DNA of 64,000 nucleotides, from positions 3,779,631 through 3,843,630 of the forward strand of contig BCIO01000001.1 in the NCBI GenBank assembly GCA_001599975.1, written 5' to 3'. The translations under genes and the position numbers were made by a program. The first letter of the stretch is position 1. Each line of letters starts with the position of its first letter. Below are positions 33,541-45,752 of the stretch, piece after piece. The stretch comes from Cystobasidiopsis lactophilus (Eukaryota; Basidiomycota; Agaricostilbomycetes; Agaricostilbales; Chionosphaeraceae). Under the pieces are notes generated by a model that saw nothing but the letters and a program-made list of their open reading frames with translations, was not told the DNA's origin and did no database searches.

Positions 33541-34483
33541 TCATTCATGCATGGGATTGGAGCTGCAGGCGAGAGCAGCGAGGAGCTTATGGGAAACATC
33601 GGCGTCGCCAACGAATCCAATCAAGAGGCGGTCATCAGCAGAGCAGCCCAAATCGGTACCAGACAAATTGCGCCTGAGAAAGAAGCGGTCTCAATCGAGG
33701 ACATGAACACACTGGGTGTAAACATACTGGGCAATTGCTGATGGCGTGGCGGAATGGCTGCGATTCATGCTTAAGTATGCGGTCATTTCTTCGTATAGCA
33801 GGCACGTACAAAGGAAGATGGGAGTCGTCCCCTGTAGCACCTGCTCGGATGATGTACGAGTCCAAAGTAGCCCGATCTTGGGCCAAAAGGCTAGGCACGC
33901 CCTTGGGCTGAGCCATGAGGGCGTCCCCGTCCCTCGGATGGTCGGCATCCCCGCCGAGAGCGATGTACATGCCGGTGAGCGAGTTCTTGTAGAGCCATCT
34001 TCCCACTGGGGTGTTGGATGGTGTGTCGAGGCCGCCGTCAACTATGAGCTCGGCTGCGCGTACATGTCAATGCCTTGCTGCAAATGGACAAAGACGCGAG
34101 GGCGAACGTTTCCACTTGTAATTGGCGGGCGAGTCGCTATAATCCAGACTGTCGGGGATGGCCCATCCTACTGATCAATCAGGACAGAGCGGAACAGCTT
34201 TGCGAATGATCTCACCGAGCTGGGTTCCAGCGCCACCGCTTATAGCATTCGATTCATCAGCGAATGATACCTTCGACCTAGTTGACTCGCGTACCCATCG
34301 ATCAAAAAGATGTTCCCAACCGAGAAGGTGGTGAAAGGTGGGTCGTCGTCGCGAGGAAGCACTTCGGAGGACTGTCTGATTAGGACCGGACCCGCATCTA
34401 GACAAAGAAGAAAGCGACGTACCAGCTCCAAACGTGCAGCGGCCAAAGACTATAATGATTGCGAGGGCACTGATGAACAGCAT
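33541..34483 (-). CDS. Small secreted protein, paralog B
   Basis: Starts MLFISALAIIIVFGRCTFGA at 34483 (signal peptide). It has the same exon layout as paralog A: an exon ending VGNIFLIDG, a 23 nt micro-exon (VALEPSS), GWAIPDSLDYSDSPANYKWK, GRWLYKNSLTGMYIALGGD, then DGDALMAQPKG, and a last exon ending DLGCSADDRLLIGFVGDADV, HKLLAALACSSNPMHE at 33541. Identity to paralog A is moderate and strongest in YxNSxTGxYIxLxGD and GCSxxxxxLLxGFVG...LAALACS. Role unknown. Confidence 0.62.
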
Positions 34484-35426
34484 GGTTGTCGCTCAATCGA
34501 ATGGGGAGGGAGCAAGAGTCACCTTTACGGACCCCTCCCTCGGAGGCAGGTCTCGTGGCCTCGTACTTGAAACATGCTTTCACACATGAAGACAGCAATA
34601 TGAGTTTCAACAGCGCTCCGAAGAGGACATGGAAGTACCCCGAGAGGGCCAGCTCAAACGAGCGGAATGACAAAGTTTTGGGTGAGCATGCAGCAAGAAA
34701 GATGGGCCGGCCAGCTACCAAGACCACGAGCGAAGAGACTTGTACGCTTTTTCAGAGGATGAGCAGACATGACGAGGGCGGAGTTCACGACAGAGAGCAA
34801 GGCTCCATTCGCCACCAAACTTCGTTCAGGCGCCACCTTGGCTGTCCATATATGCACATAAGAAAGACAGGTGGGCGGCAGCAAATCAACCTCATGGTCG
34901 TTGAAGCGACCTTCTAAAGACCGAAGGCAGAGAGACAAAGCAACGCGAGCGCGGCTGAGGCAACGTTCACAACGAGGTCTGAGCTGAGCTGGAGCCTGGC
35001 GGTGGCGAGGCGGGACAAGCGCCGCCGGCAGCCTTCTACGAGCAGTACCAGACGGACCGCTACGAGCACGCTGGACGATGCGAAGGACAAAGCAAAGTGA
35101 ACCGGCAGACCCGGCAGGCGTGTCGTGGACGTCCCAAGCCACGAGGGCGCCGTCCAAAGCAGCTTGCTCTTCACCCGCCATGGCCGCCGCCAGCCCGCCG
35201 TAGAGCTTGATCGTTGATCTCTCTGCTGTTCGTTACCCACCATCGTATAGCCCCCAACAAGCCGTATCCCGAGACGCAAGACGGATACCCTAGAACCGCA
35301 CTTCTTTAATTCAAGGCGGCGTCTGAGCACAAGCCAAGGGCGCCTCAGACCTGCGCCTCGCCTCCAATCACATAACGATCTCTTACGACCCGCCAAAGCT
35401 GGCCAGCTCAACTCAAAGTTGAAGCG
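34484..35426. other. Upstream region of KIN1 and paralog B
   Basis: Divergent intergenic region. A long minus-strand frame at 34914-35621 overlaps the KIN1 N-terminus but has no motif support. I see no gene. Confidence 0.55.
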
Positions 35427-38400
35427 ATGGAAGCACTCCAGCTCCCGCCGCAGGACCAGCCAGCCGCATTGCAGGACACGGCCGACCTGCCTGCCACAGC
35501 CGAGCCACCACCAGCGGCCTCCAAGACGCACCCATCTGATGTCGATGCGCTGGCCCGCCATGGGACAGACCAATCCCAGTTGGACTCGTCGGCCCTCCTT
35601 GTAACGGCGACAGATGGGCAAGGCCTCGTTCCGGCCACTTCTGCGCCGCTGGACCCCTTTCTAGCCCAAGCAGTGACAGTCCCAGAGCCCCAGCAACCTC
35701 TGGCAGAGTCCACCAATCGCAGCGAAGGCCCCAGCACCAAGCACAGCCAGCCAATGGCCGCCGACGAGCCCCCCGCTAAGCGCTCTCGAGATGCGTCAAC
35801 CGCCTCCAGGACAGAGCGGCGGAGCAGACCGTCACCTAATGGTGCACCAGCGCCGTCTTCGTCGTCAAATGGCGCCAGCAACGCGGACGGTAGCCGCAGC
35901 CAGCTCAATAGCACTGGCTCGAGGAGGCAGCTCGGAGAGTGGACTTTGGGCAAGACGCTTGGAGCTGGCTCGATGGGCAAAGTCAAGCTGGCTGTCTCAA
36001 CCGTCACTGGGGAAAAGGTGCGCCTTTGAGCTTGCGTTGGCGGGCGCCAGGGCTGATTCTTGCCCACCGAAAAACAGGTGGCCGTCAAAATCGTTCCGCG
36101 CTTCACTTCCACCAGCGCCGCCAACCAGCAGTTTGCTGAAAAGCAATCTCAAGAGCAACGCAAGGCCCGCCGCACTTCTGTGAGCGCCGATGCGCCCGGC
36201 TCACCGAGAACCAATGGCACGACGGCTTCCTCGTCGGCGAGAGCCAACGGGACCGCTGAGACCGACGTTGCGCTCAAACCCTCGCCATCGTTCCTAGAGA
36301 AGGCCCGACAGAAGGACCTCTCCAAAGAAGTGCGCACCATCCGCGAGGCTTCGATCGTTTTGCTCCTCCACCACCCCTACATCTGCGGCATGAAATCCAT
36401 GCACGTCTACCCCAACCACCACTACATGGTCTTCGAATACGTCAACGGAGGGCAAATGCTCGACTACATCATCTCCCATGGCCGCCTGCGCGAGCGGAGC
36501 GCCCGCAAGTTTGCCAGGCAAATCGGCAGCGCCCTCCAGTACTGCCATGCCAACAGCATCGTCCATCGCGGTATGTTCTCCTCTTGATGCCATTCGATTG
36601 TTCAGATTAAGACAAGAGCCCTTTGCAGACCTAAAAATCGAGAACATCCTCATCTCCAAAACTGGCAACATCAAGATCATTGACTTTGGCCTCTCCAACC
36701 TCTACTCTCCCATCACTCACCTTTCTACTTTCTGTGGCTCACTCTACTTTGCCGCTCCCGAGCTCCTTAATGCGAAGCCTTACACCGGGCCAGAAGTCGA
36801 CATCTGGTCTTTCGGCATTGTCCTCTACGTGCTGGTGTGCGGCAAGGTGCCATTCGATGATCAGAGCATGCCAGCTCTACACGCTAAGATCAAGCGCGGC
36901 TTGGTGGAATACCCTGCGTGGCTGAGTGCCGGTGCGCAATGGCCTTTGCATCCAGACGGCGCCCTCGCTGACACATTGATTCTGAACCGTTGCCTACAGA
37001 CTGCAAACACCTGCTATCCCGAATGCTGGTCACCAACCCGGCCCATCGAGCTAACATGTCGGAAGTGTTGGGACACCCGTGGATGACAAAAGGTTTCGAA
37101 GGGCCGCCGACCTCACACATTCCGCCTCGGGAACCACTCAAGTTTGGCGAGCTCGACTCAGAAGTCATCAAGGGCATGACCGGCTTCGAGTTCGGCACCG
37201 CGGAAGAGATTGAAGCCAAACTTAGCGAACTTCTGACGCGCGACATCTACCTCCAGGCCCTCCGGGCATACGACGCGAAACGCGGGTTGGGCTCGCCAGA
37301 GTTGGACCGTGCGAGCAGCACATCCAAATCACCTTCAAGGCGCTTTTCGGGCCTCGACTTCTACCGCAAGAAGATCACGGGCGGTGTTGCGGCCGCATTC
37401 TCCGGTTCCAGCAATCGGGCGGATGATGGCGGCAATGGCTCCAGCACTTCCAGCGTCGAAAGCACCTCCGGTGGCCTCAAGTCAGAGCTCATGGATCCCA
37501 CTCGCGGCTTCCACCCGCTCATCTCCATCTACTACCTCGTCCGGGAAAAGATCGAGCGCGAGAAGGTGTACGGACCTGGAGTTTTCGCGTCGTCTACGCT
37601 CTCCTTGAATGGTCCGCCTCTTCCGCCGCTGCCGGAACAAGCCTACCAGCAGGCGGCCGCCTTGCCGCCGCCCTCGGCCGATGCATTTCCCAATGGCTTC
37701 ACTCCAGGGTCAGCACCCACCAGCGCTGGCGCCAGATTGCCGATCCCGTCGTCGTTCGCTGTACCGCCCACATCGGGCTCGGCCGATGCGACTCGAGCGA
37801 ACAACCTTTTGGCAGCTAGCCTGCCAGCTGGGCATGCGCCGAGCGCCATGGAAGAAGACTACACAGGCGGCCAATTTGGATCACAAAGTCGAAGAGGAGC
37901 AAGAGCCACTCCTGCATCAGCGCCCACTTCGCCGAACATGCAGTCCGGCTTTCAGACCCTTCGAGCCCCTTTTGGTGCAGCTATTGCAGCCGAATCTTCT
38001 ACGGCTAGCAGACGTCGAAGTATGCAGCTACCGTCCGAAGGTGCAAGTGGCGCAGCAGATGGCGAGCCGGCACACGAGCTGGACGAGGACCAGCCTCTCA
38101 GTGGAGCGAGCGGGTTAGCTCGCCGATTCGGTTCACTACTCGGCAGAACATCCTCCGTCAACGACAGCGATTTCAAGCGGCACCGGCATCGCAGCAGTAT
38201 CAGCGGGACCGGTCATCGCGCATCCACTAAAGGGCCGGTGGCGCCACTGCCGCAAGTCACCGAGTCTTCGGGCCTGGGCTTGGGCTATGCACCTTCAACA
38301 CCTCCCAGCCAAACTTTGGGGCGTGCCAACACTGTGCTTTCGTCAGGCAGGCGAAGCCACTCAAGAGGAGTGTCTTTGGGCAGCGCGGCGGTAGACGAAA

Positions 38401-39282
38401 GCCCGACGAAGGCTCTTGGGCGACGCCCCTCGACATCTTCGTCGCCTTGGCGCCCTCGAACAAGCACTGGTGTACCAGCTGTCGACGAGAAAGGCGAGGC
38501 TGCGGATCTTGAAGACCCGCCTTCCACACCGGCCAAGGAAGGAGCTGATCGCCGACGCTCGCCCTCTCCGTCTACGTCACCCAACGACGAAGTCAAACCG
38601 GTTTACCTCAAAGGCCTGTTCAGCGTGGCGACGACGACAACCAAGCCCGTTAGCGTCATCTCGGATGACCTCAAGACTGTGCTCGATCGCTTTGGCGTCC
38701 AGTATAAGTCTGTCAAAGGCGGCTTCGAATGTGCGCATGTGCCCAGCATCGACCTTTCGTCGGTCGGGTCGCCCGTCATCCAAAATTCTGCGACTTTGGG
38801 CTCGCCCACCCCAGACGGCAGGAAGGCGCCGGTCAAGCGGCGCACATCACGACTAGGACTCACCCGCTCTCCTTTCAGCAAGGAAAAGGAGCTCGACAAG
38901 GAGCTGCCAGCCGCCCCGGCCGACTCACAGGGCTCTCTGGCTGCGGAGGAGCTGCACTCGTCCACTTCGTTCACCGCCCTCGCCTCTCATGCCGGCAATA
39001 CTGAAGAGCTGCTCAGCCCTCGGACGGCCACCATGTCCGCTTTCCCGAGCGGCAACGACAACAGCGAGATCACAGATCCAACCGATCTCATCGTGCGGTT
39101 CGAGATCTTCATCGTCAAAGTGCCGTGGTTGCCCGGCATCCACGGCCTGCAGTTCAGGCGGCGGGGCGGTAATGCGTGGACGTATTCCCAACTAGGTGGG
39201 TGCCCTTTCACTTATCCGCCCTGCCTTGCTTACTAAATTGCGCACAGCCCGCCGAATCTTGTTGGACTTCCAGCGCGTGTAG
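35427..39282 (+). CDS. KIN1: KIN1/KIN2 (PAR-1/MARK family) polarity kinase
   Basis: Five exons: 35427-36017, 36078-36570, 36629-36931, 37000-39195, 39248-39282. Total 3618 nt, 1205 residues. Disordered N-terminus, then a kinase domain from about residue 170: [28 protein letters not shown], an inserted Ser/Ala-rich loop typical of fungal KIN1, [38 protein letters not shown] and [17 protein letters not shown] with the activation threonine. A long disordered region leads to a C-terminal KA1 domain ([38 protein letters not shown]), which binds acidic phospholipids. KIN1 kinases act in polarised growth, septation and exocytosis. KA1 and the TFCGS loop make the call firm. Confidence 0.96.
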
Positions 39283-39426
39283 CTCGAGGGAATCAGAACC
39301 GTGTAGAAAGCTTGTCTTGTATCGTCCTTGCAAGGTACCTAATTGTGCTCCATTTCTTGGCCTCAACATTTGCCCTTGCCCTCCACATCATCCTTGGCCT
39401 TGCCCGCCCTCCAACTGTTTGATGGT

Positions 39427-40559
39427 CTATAGCGCCAACCCAGCCGATATCTCTATGTTTTGCCCCTGAGCGACGGAGAGATCAGCCTGCTTCAAATGAA
39501 AAGAAGAAAGCAGCCAGCTGACTGTCAGAGAGTCCGATTTGGCCAGCATGACTGGCCACGAAGGCTTTAGAGACGGCTTCTTCGCTACCGGAGGAAACTT
39601 GTAGCCTACCAAATACAGCAGCCACGTCTGGGAGCGTAATGACTGTCTTGAGCGCGCTTTGTGCGACCACCGNGTCTGCACCCCTGCATCAATTCCGCCT
39701 GAGGCCTTCAGAGTCAGTCAGCTCACCGATTTGCGCTTGCGTGAAGCCAGCAGCCCAGTCCGTCAACATCAGTCCAGGAGCAACGGCATTGACTTTGACT
39801 TCGGGGGCCATGGCCTTGGCCAGGCACTTTGTCAGATGGATGGCTCCCGACTTTGCCACACCTGAAGGTGCTGTGAGAGGATGCCCGCCACCTGAATAGT
39901 CCGTGCGTACAATATGCCTGCTCGAACCTCGCTGTGTTAGGCATGGACATACGGTTGAGGGAAGAGACTTGCCATTGAGCTGCCTAAAGGTCGCAAACCA
40001 GCTGTCGACGTGGTGATGAGGAGACTACCTCTGTTTTTCTTGAGCTCTGTCTCGGCTGCCTGTGCGACCCATTGATGGCTGAGGACGTTGCGCTGGGATG
40101 CGGGGCCCGAGATCAAGCTCCGCCCGGTTGGCCACTCAAAGTCTTCAGCTGGCAGCGCACCTGGTAGATGGCCATCCAGTCTTCGTCTGTAACGGCATGG
40201 AGATCGTTGAAGGCTCCAAATTTCGTGTAGCCGTGGTTCGAGACTACGATATCCAACCCGCCAAGTTGCTTGGTGGCTACCAACACAATGGCATCCACCC
40301 CATCATGGCTGAAAGCAGACCCTGCATGCCACCTTGAGAACGGAAGCAATCGATCTAGACAGTTGTGATCACCCTGAATAGCGAGGTGGCCCGGAGAGAT
40401 CTTGCACAACGCGGCCAGCGTTTCTTCAGCTCTTGCCGCATTGTTCGCATAATTGATGGCTATGATGGCCCCTTCTGCGGCCATTGCCAAAGCAATGGCA
40501 GCTCCGAGGCCAGCTGAGCCCCCAGTGATCAGCACGCGTTTTCCTTGGAGTGAAGGCAT
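39427..40559 (-). CDS. Short-chain dehydrogenase/reductase
   Basis: Starts MPSLQGKRVLITGGSAGLGA at 40559. Cofactor motif TGGSAGLG, NAG-equivalent SNHGYTKF, catalytic Ser in ITTSTAGLRP, and YCVAK (YxxxK). It ends KSDSLTGQNIEISAGLAL at 39427, as in classical SDRs. Splicing is needed several times. One intron (39918-39972) uses a GC donor and puts Ser and Tyr at the family spacing of 13. Another ends at GTGCAG just before base 39672, which is an n in the sequence (codon NCG, any of Ser/Pro/Thr/Ala). Further introns lie near 39592-39640 and 39465-39515, and one near 40300-40360 is possible. Substrate unknown. It sits 266 nt from the stop of the DHA2 efflux pump on the same strand. Confidence 0.85.
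39918..39972 (-). other. GC-AG intron in the short-chain dehydrogenase gene
   Basis: On the minus strand the intron begins GCAAGTCT and ends GAGCAG. Splicing gives TAGLRPLGSSM|AYCVAK, the classical Ser-to-Tyr spacing of 13. The nearest GT alternative (GTCTCT) would add six residues between the catalytic residues. Confidence 0.7.
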
Positions 40560-40824
40560 CCGAGGTGAACCGAAGGTGGCGGAGGGTGCTCAACAAAATG
40601 CGCCAGCAAGTAGTGCCATCGTTAACCACTTTATCCAATGTATGCTTTCTCTATCAGTGCACCAGAGCCAGAGGCAGCCAAAGGTCGCAGCCAAAGGCCA
40701 ACGAAGAAAAATGCAAGCGAGTAGTGCCATTTTGAAATCCATTAGCCAGAGTGAAGTCTATTTCTCTATCGGTACATCGCGAAGCAAACGAGTGTCGCGG
40801 GAGGTGAAAGGAGAGGGAGGGAAA

Positions 40825-43302
40825 TCATGCCAAAGCTTGCTCCTTCTCCTTAACATCGAATTCCGAAACCGACTTCTCGGTGTCAGCTGGCGCTGGCGGT
40901 TTGATCGAAGGCCAAGGAGTGATGGGGAAGATGAAGATAATAGAAATCCCAAGGCAGACAATTGGACCGTCTTGAGAGAGGAAGCAAGAAGAGCAGAAAC
41001 AAATCAGATTGGACCCGGGTGGTGGCGACGGATCCGGAAAACTCACAGTAGGCCTTGCGCAGAGCATCGATGGAGATCTTCTCAAGCTGAGCTCGGAACG
41101 ATTCGGGGGCCAGGGTCAAGAAAGCGGTGACGCCTCCGAGGGCAACTTCTTGAGCGTTGGGCAACCCCGGAATCTTGATGACATCCTGGTAGTAGAAGTT
41201 TTGGTAGACGGACTGGCCCAAGCCGAAGATAATGGCGCCGCCCAAAGTCTGCCAGATGGTGACATGGCCGGTGGCGATCTCGCGATCTTCTTCGGACACG
41301 ACCGCTTGAGTGGCGATATACGGCATCATGAAGCACAGGCCGCTTCCAAATCCGCTCATAAACGTGATACCAGCCCTTTTAGTTGCGTAGAGTCAGCCAG
41401 GGGATCGTTGGGAAGTTCGGGAGGAAAACAAAAGACGAACCACATGGCGGTGGACGAGTTTTCGTCCAACAGCGTGACGAGGCCGATGGAGATGCAGAAA
41501 ATGATCTCTCCAGCCATCAGGAAGGGGTTCGGGTAGCCGACCTAAGGGAGCATTCAGCTATGAACCACTCAGACTCGCTATATTTCGAAGTAGCGCACCT
41601 TGGGGGCCATGCCGCCGCCGAGCATGAGCGAGGTGACGACACCAGCAATGAGAGGCAGGAGCTGGACGCCGGAGCGAAGGGCAGAGCTGCCACGGATCTG
41701 GTAGTAGTAGGCGAGGAGCGAGATGAGGGTGAAGTAGGCCGAGGCGATGGCAAAGTTGTGGATCGCGCCAGTCCAAACGACGCGCATCTTGAAGAGGCGA
41801 GGTTGCAGGTCTAACAGCTTGTGAGATAAGGTATCATTCAGTGGCGACATGAAGACTCACAGCCTTTGTCGCCGCGGTAGATGCACCAGCCAACGATGGC
41901 GGCGCAAGTCAAGACGAAGCCGACCAACAAGCCAATGATCTTGGAGTTGCCCCAGTTATACTTGATGCCACCCCACTGCGGACAAGAAGTCAGAATGGGC
42001 GCAATGGGCTAGAAGCCAAAGGGGCACTGACCTGGAAGACCATCAAGAGCTCGATAAGGGCAGCGACGACCAAAGTGACACCGAAGTAGTCAATCTCCTT
42101 GAGCATGGTCCTGAAGTCGCGCCAGAAGTGCGGGCGAGGGGCTTGCGGCAGCAGGAAGAAGCAGGCGACAATAGTGATGCCTCCGATGGGGAGGTTGACT
42201 GCGGTGGTCATTGAGTCTTTGGAGTTTGAGCTTGAACGATATGGACGGCTCACTGTAAAAGCACCAGCGCCAGGTGACTTTCTGGAAGACCGACCAGCTT
42301 TAGACCGATCTGCTAGGCCATCTCCAAAGATGATAGAACGCACCGAGACAAATGCACCGCCAATCAAGGGTCCACTGACGGCACCCAGGGAGTAAACAGC
42401 GCCCATTGCGTTGGCCCAGGTGGCGATCTCATGGGGTTCGACGATGGTCGCGATAATCTGTGAAATGGAGTCAGCATGAAGCCGGAACCCGCCGGATGGA
42501 AACATACGGCAAGAGCGCCAATGTAGCCACCAGCGCATCCCAAGCCAGCCAGGGCACGGCCGAAAATGAAGAGGTCGGAAGAGCCGGCCAGGGCGCAGAT
42601 CAGCGAACCTAAAAACGACGCGCTCGGTCATTCGGGCACCCACATCTGACGCAAGTCACGAACTCACCAGCCTCGAACAAAACCAAGCAGACCAAGAAGG
42701 TCCACTTGGGGGCAATCTTGTAGAAAGGGCCGAAGAAAGGTTGGAAAGCGGTGTTGATGGCGAGGTAAACAGAGAAGAACCAGGTCGCCTTGGACGTGTC
42801 GTGGAAGTCGTTCTGTGGACAAAAGCGTCAGTAAAATGAATCAGGGAGCTGAGGAGACGCTCTCTTACAGTGATGACGGGCTAAAGATGCGACGCGAATG
42901 ATCGTCAATGAAATGAAGCTTCTTGAGAAAAAAATATTATTGGCTCCTCACGATGGCAGGGGCGACGATAGAAATATCGAGGCAGTAGATGTAGACGGCG
43001 AGGAAGACGCCTGTTGTCAACACATGAGAAGCGGTCGAGAGAACGTGTAACGCCGAAAATTGCTCACCCAGCATGATAAGAGCGAACCGGGCGCCCTTGG
43101 GCTTTTCGGCCAACGGAATGTGCTCAATGGACATGCGCGAAGGCCTGTGGGAGAGGTCGTCCTGTTGTTGCTTGGCTGCCGCCATTTCGGGCGATTCGGC
43201 GCCGACGAGAGTTGGCGTTGGGGAGGGCTTGGAAGACGCTTCTTGGTTGGGCAGAGCCAGGCCGTGACTTTCGGCGACCTCAGGCGCGAGAGGTGCGGAC
43301 AT
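40825..43302 (-). CDS. MFS DHA2-type (14-TM) drug/toxin efflux transporter
   Basis: Multi-exon gene starting MSAPLAPEVAESHGLAL at 43302. About 100 residues of cytoplasmic leader precede TM1 (VLTTGVFLAVYIYCLDISIV). Then come WFFSVYLAINTAFQP, ALAGLGCAGGYIGALAV, motif C region MGAVYSLGAVSGPLIGGAF, WTGAIHNFAIASAYFTLISL, LPLIAGVVTSLMLGGGMAPK, VGYPNPFLMAGEIIF, FMSGFGSGLCFMMPYIATQ and TIWQTLGGAIIFGLGQSVYQ. This is the DHA2 layout with the GxLxGGxF-like motif C of antiporters. C-terminus KEKEQALA at 40825. It exports small hydrophobic compounds by proton antiport. Its 5' 750 bp is duplicated at 32.6-33.4 kb. SDR and acyltransferase neighbours hint at metabolite export. Confidence 0.9.
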
Positions 43303-43393
43303 GGGATTCAGGGAGCAAGCGGTGGGAGGAGAGCAAGAAGAAGAAGCTAGTGAGGACAGCTCCTCGGAGCATGTGCACGATGGCCGAGTCCGC
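42640..43393 (-). repeat. Source copy of the 750 bp direct repeat
   Basis: Matches 32613-33368 in direct orientation. The right boundary is sharp: both copies read GAGTCCGC and then diverge. The left boundary is gradual, near an AGCC..CGA/GAACAAAACC stretch. Confidence 0.88.
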
Positions 43394-44067
43394 GAACTTC
43401 GGGTCTGACTCAGAGCCCTTCATTTTTCAGCGCTGACAGATTGTCAACAACTGAATGGCCGACAGGTCCAATCTAATCTGAACGGCAGCCGCTACCGAAA
43501 TCGGCAGAGAGAGGATTGCTGGCATATATAGGCTGCAGAAAATGCAGAGGCACACCTGAAAAAGCATGACGCGTGTTCGCCGAGGCGATTAGCTCCTAGG
43601 GCCATGCACAACGCCGCGGAAAGCGAGCAGGAGGTATGCAGAGATTGAGGCACATAAAGGGAGGAGAAAGAAAGAGAGATAGCAAGGAAGGGGGAGATTG
43701 TGGCGCAAACCGATGGCAAATTTTGGATCGGCTGAAAAGTGTTGGCATGTGAAATGGGCTTGCGCGCCAAAAGGAGCTTGTGTTGTCGCCCCGTACACAT
43801 GCGAAGAGCTTGGGTTTACCTTTAAGAAAGGAGAGAAGGAGCACGCATATTAGCCAGGCCGAGGAAAAATCCGAGAAGAGCAGAGCAGAGCAGAGCCGAG
43901 AAAGAGAATTCAGTGGGCTCGGTGCGGTAAAAATGCGAGGTTGTCAACTTGCCGCTGCGACAGCCTCGAGGCTCTGGCAAAAGGATAGGAGTGATATCGG
44001 TGTGCTGCGCAAGCTTGGCACTCTGATGTGCGCCCAGACGCCGTTCGATCCTGATCGCCTATTTCAT
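43394..44067. other. Intergenic, upstream of the DHA2 pump
   Basis: Contains a short purine run (GAGCAGAGCAGAGCAGAGCC near 43875) and no supported gene. An open + frame that begins here runs antisense into the next gene and is not supported. Confidence 0.5.
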
Positions 44068-45401
44068 CTATCTGGCTTGCTTTTCGTTGCTGGGGCCATA
44101 CTGAACAAAACCCGTCCCTTCGTGGCCACAGTCTCTCAGAAAAGCATTGAAGCGACGCTCGAAGGGCACCTGGGCGAAGAATTCTTCGGTGGTGGCATCT
44201 CGCACCGGCGTTGGGAGATAGCCCTCCACTGTTCATCTCCGATGACGAGCATGACGAAGTACGCCCAGAAAGATACTCACAGTGAAGGTCAAACCACACA
44301 AAGGCTTGCCCGGGGCCCTTCTTGAAGAACTGCAGTTGTGACCTGGCCGCGTGAGCTGACACGGCCAGCGTCTACACTTTTAAGGTGCTCACAGTTGAGT
44401 AGCGCAGGTAAGGGTTCGTGTCACTCAATTTGCTCTTGTAGCGCGCCAGAAAGAGTTGCTCTGTCCGCAACATTCGAACCGGGGCTCGCAAATCTGCGGA
44501 CTGACTTACTGATGTCCTGCAGCAGGCCATCAGCACTCCAAGGCCCTCGAAATACACAAAGAAGAAGCTCACCCGCAAAGTGAAGCCCTGCGTGACGACG
44601 CCCTTTCGCTTGGTCTGTGGCGCTTTCCACGTCTCGACGAACTGGTTCTCGATCAGAACCTGGACCAAGAATACATTCGACGTAACAGAAAGGCTCACCG
44701 GCCGCATATCTTTGAACGTTCCCAGCCAGCTGTCACCCACCTGCAGGGAACGATTCAGCCTTGGGTGAGTCGGCGATGCAGCTAGCTTACCCCTTTGGCC
44801 GCTACCAGAAAACATCCGGAGAGGGTCACGACACCCCTGTATGAGCTCCAAGAGGTGTTGGCCCATACTTTTGGGTCTATGTATGGAGGCCGGCGCCACT
44901 CCCTGAAGAAGGTCGAGGTTTACCGCAGCCAAACGCAGGAGCAGAGCTCACTCACTCGAACATGTACATCTTGAGCTCCCCTTGGGTGTGTATGACCTTG
45001 TCCATCTGCTGCGGAGTGGCACGTCTGCGCACGCGGCTCAAAGAGAAGTCGTCCTGTCGGCCTGCTTTGCGAGGGCGGCGAGCCACGAATTCGGTAACGT
45101 AGACGCCATTCACGGGGTCTCGCACATCAAATTCAACGTCGAATAGGCTGAGATGGGCGAGGGAGTGCGCTCGCACCAGTCTCTCGTAGCATTTGCTGGT
45201 GCAGCGGAGGGCAACGCGAGCTTCCTTGGGCACAAGGTCGACCAGCTGCTTGGCCAACTGTGGGAACGTCGATGGGCAGAAGGGAGTCACTCTTCGCATG
45301 TATTGTTTGGGTTGGTCGAGCGGGAAGGAGTGCTTGCAGGAGTGCTTTAGGACGGGCCCCAATCGTTGAAGCGGCACAAGAGCCCTCTTCCTGCCTGTCA
45401 C
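44068..45401 (-). CDS. Orphan protein with weak F-box-like N-terminus
   Basis: Starts MTGRKRALVPLQRLG at 45401 (MRRVTPFCP further in is an alternative). TFPQLAKQLVDLVPKEARVA, followed by LRCTSKCYERLV, has F-box-like spacing. Later blocks are SLFDVEFDVRDPVNGVYVTE, DSWLGTFKDMRPVSLSVTS, VFLVQVLIENQFVETWK, LARYKSKLSDTNPYLRYS, and a final exon LEGYLPTPVRDATTEEFFAQ ending SNEKQAR at 44068. Introns near 44950, 44540 (GTGAGC...), 44350-44400 and 44235-44285 keep the frame. Lineage-specific; function unknown. Confidence 0.55.
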
Positions 45402-45752
45402 GATTGCGGAAGTTGGTTGCGTTGAGGAGAAGCATTCAGTTCCTAGAGGAGTGGAAAGTCACAATCACACTCAGTTGGCACGAGACTACCGAAAGCAAGT
45501 CAAATCCAAGAAATCAAAAGCAGCCTGCGCGCCTCGTCGCCAGCTTCAGATATAGACGCAGGGCTCTTGTTGATGTCGCGCAAGAACAGCAGCAAGAGGA
45601 AATCTAAATCTCTGGAAAAGCCAAGTCTGGAGAGTGACAAATACGGCGGATGCTGCGAACTTGGGGGCAAAAGCGACTCGCTCGGACTGAGTGGCAAAGC
45701 TTGAGAATTTGGGTTTGCAGATCTTTGATCAATTTGCAGGTCCTTGATCAAT

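Noticed and set aside
34914-35621. 235-residue minus-strand frame overlapping the KIN1 start
   Set aside because: Antisense shadow of the Ser/Pro/Ala-rich KIN1 N-terminus; no motif or splice structure.
43780-44325. 181-residue + frame upstream of and over the orphan at 44-45 kb
   Set aside because: Runs antisense through the last exons of the minus-strand orphan, whose introns keep frame better.
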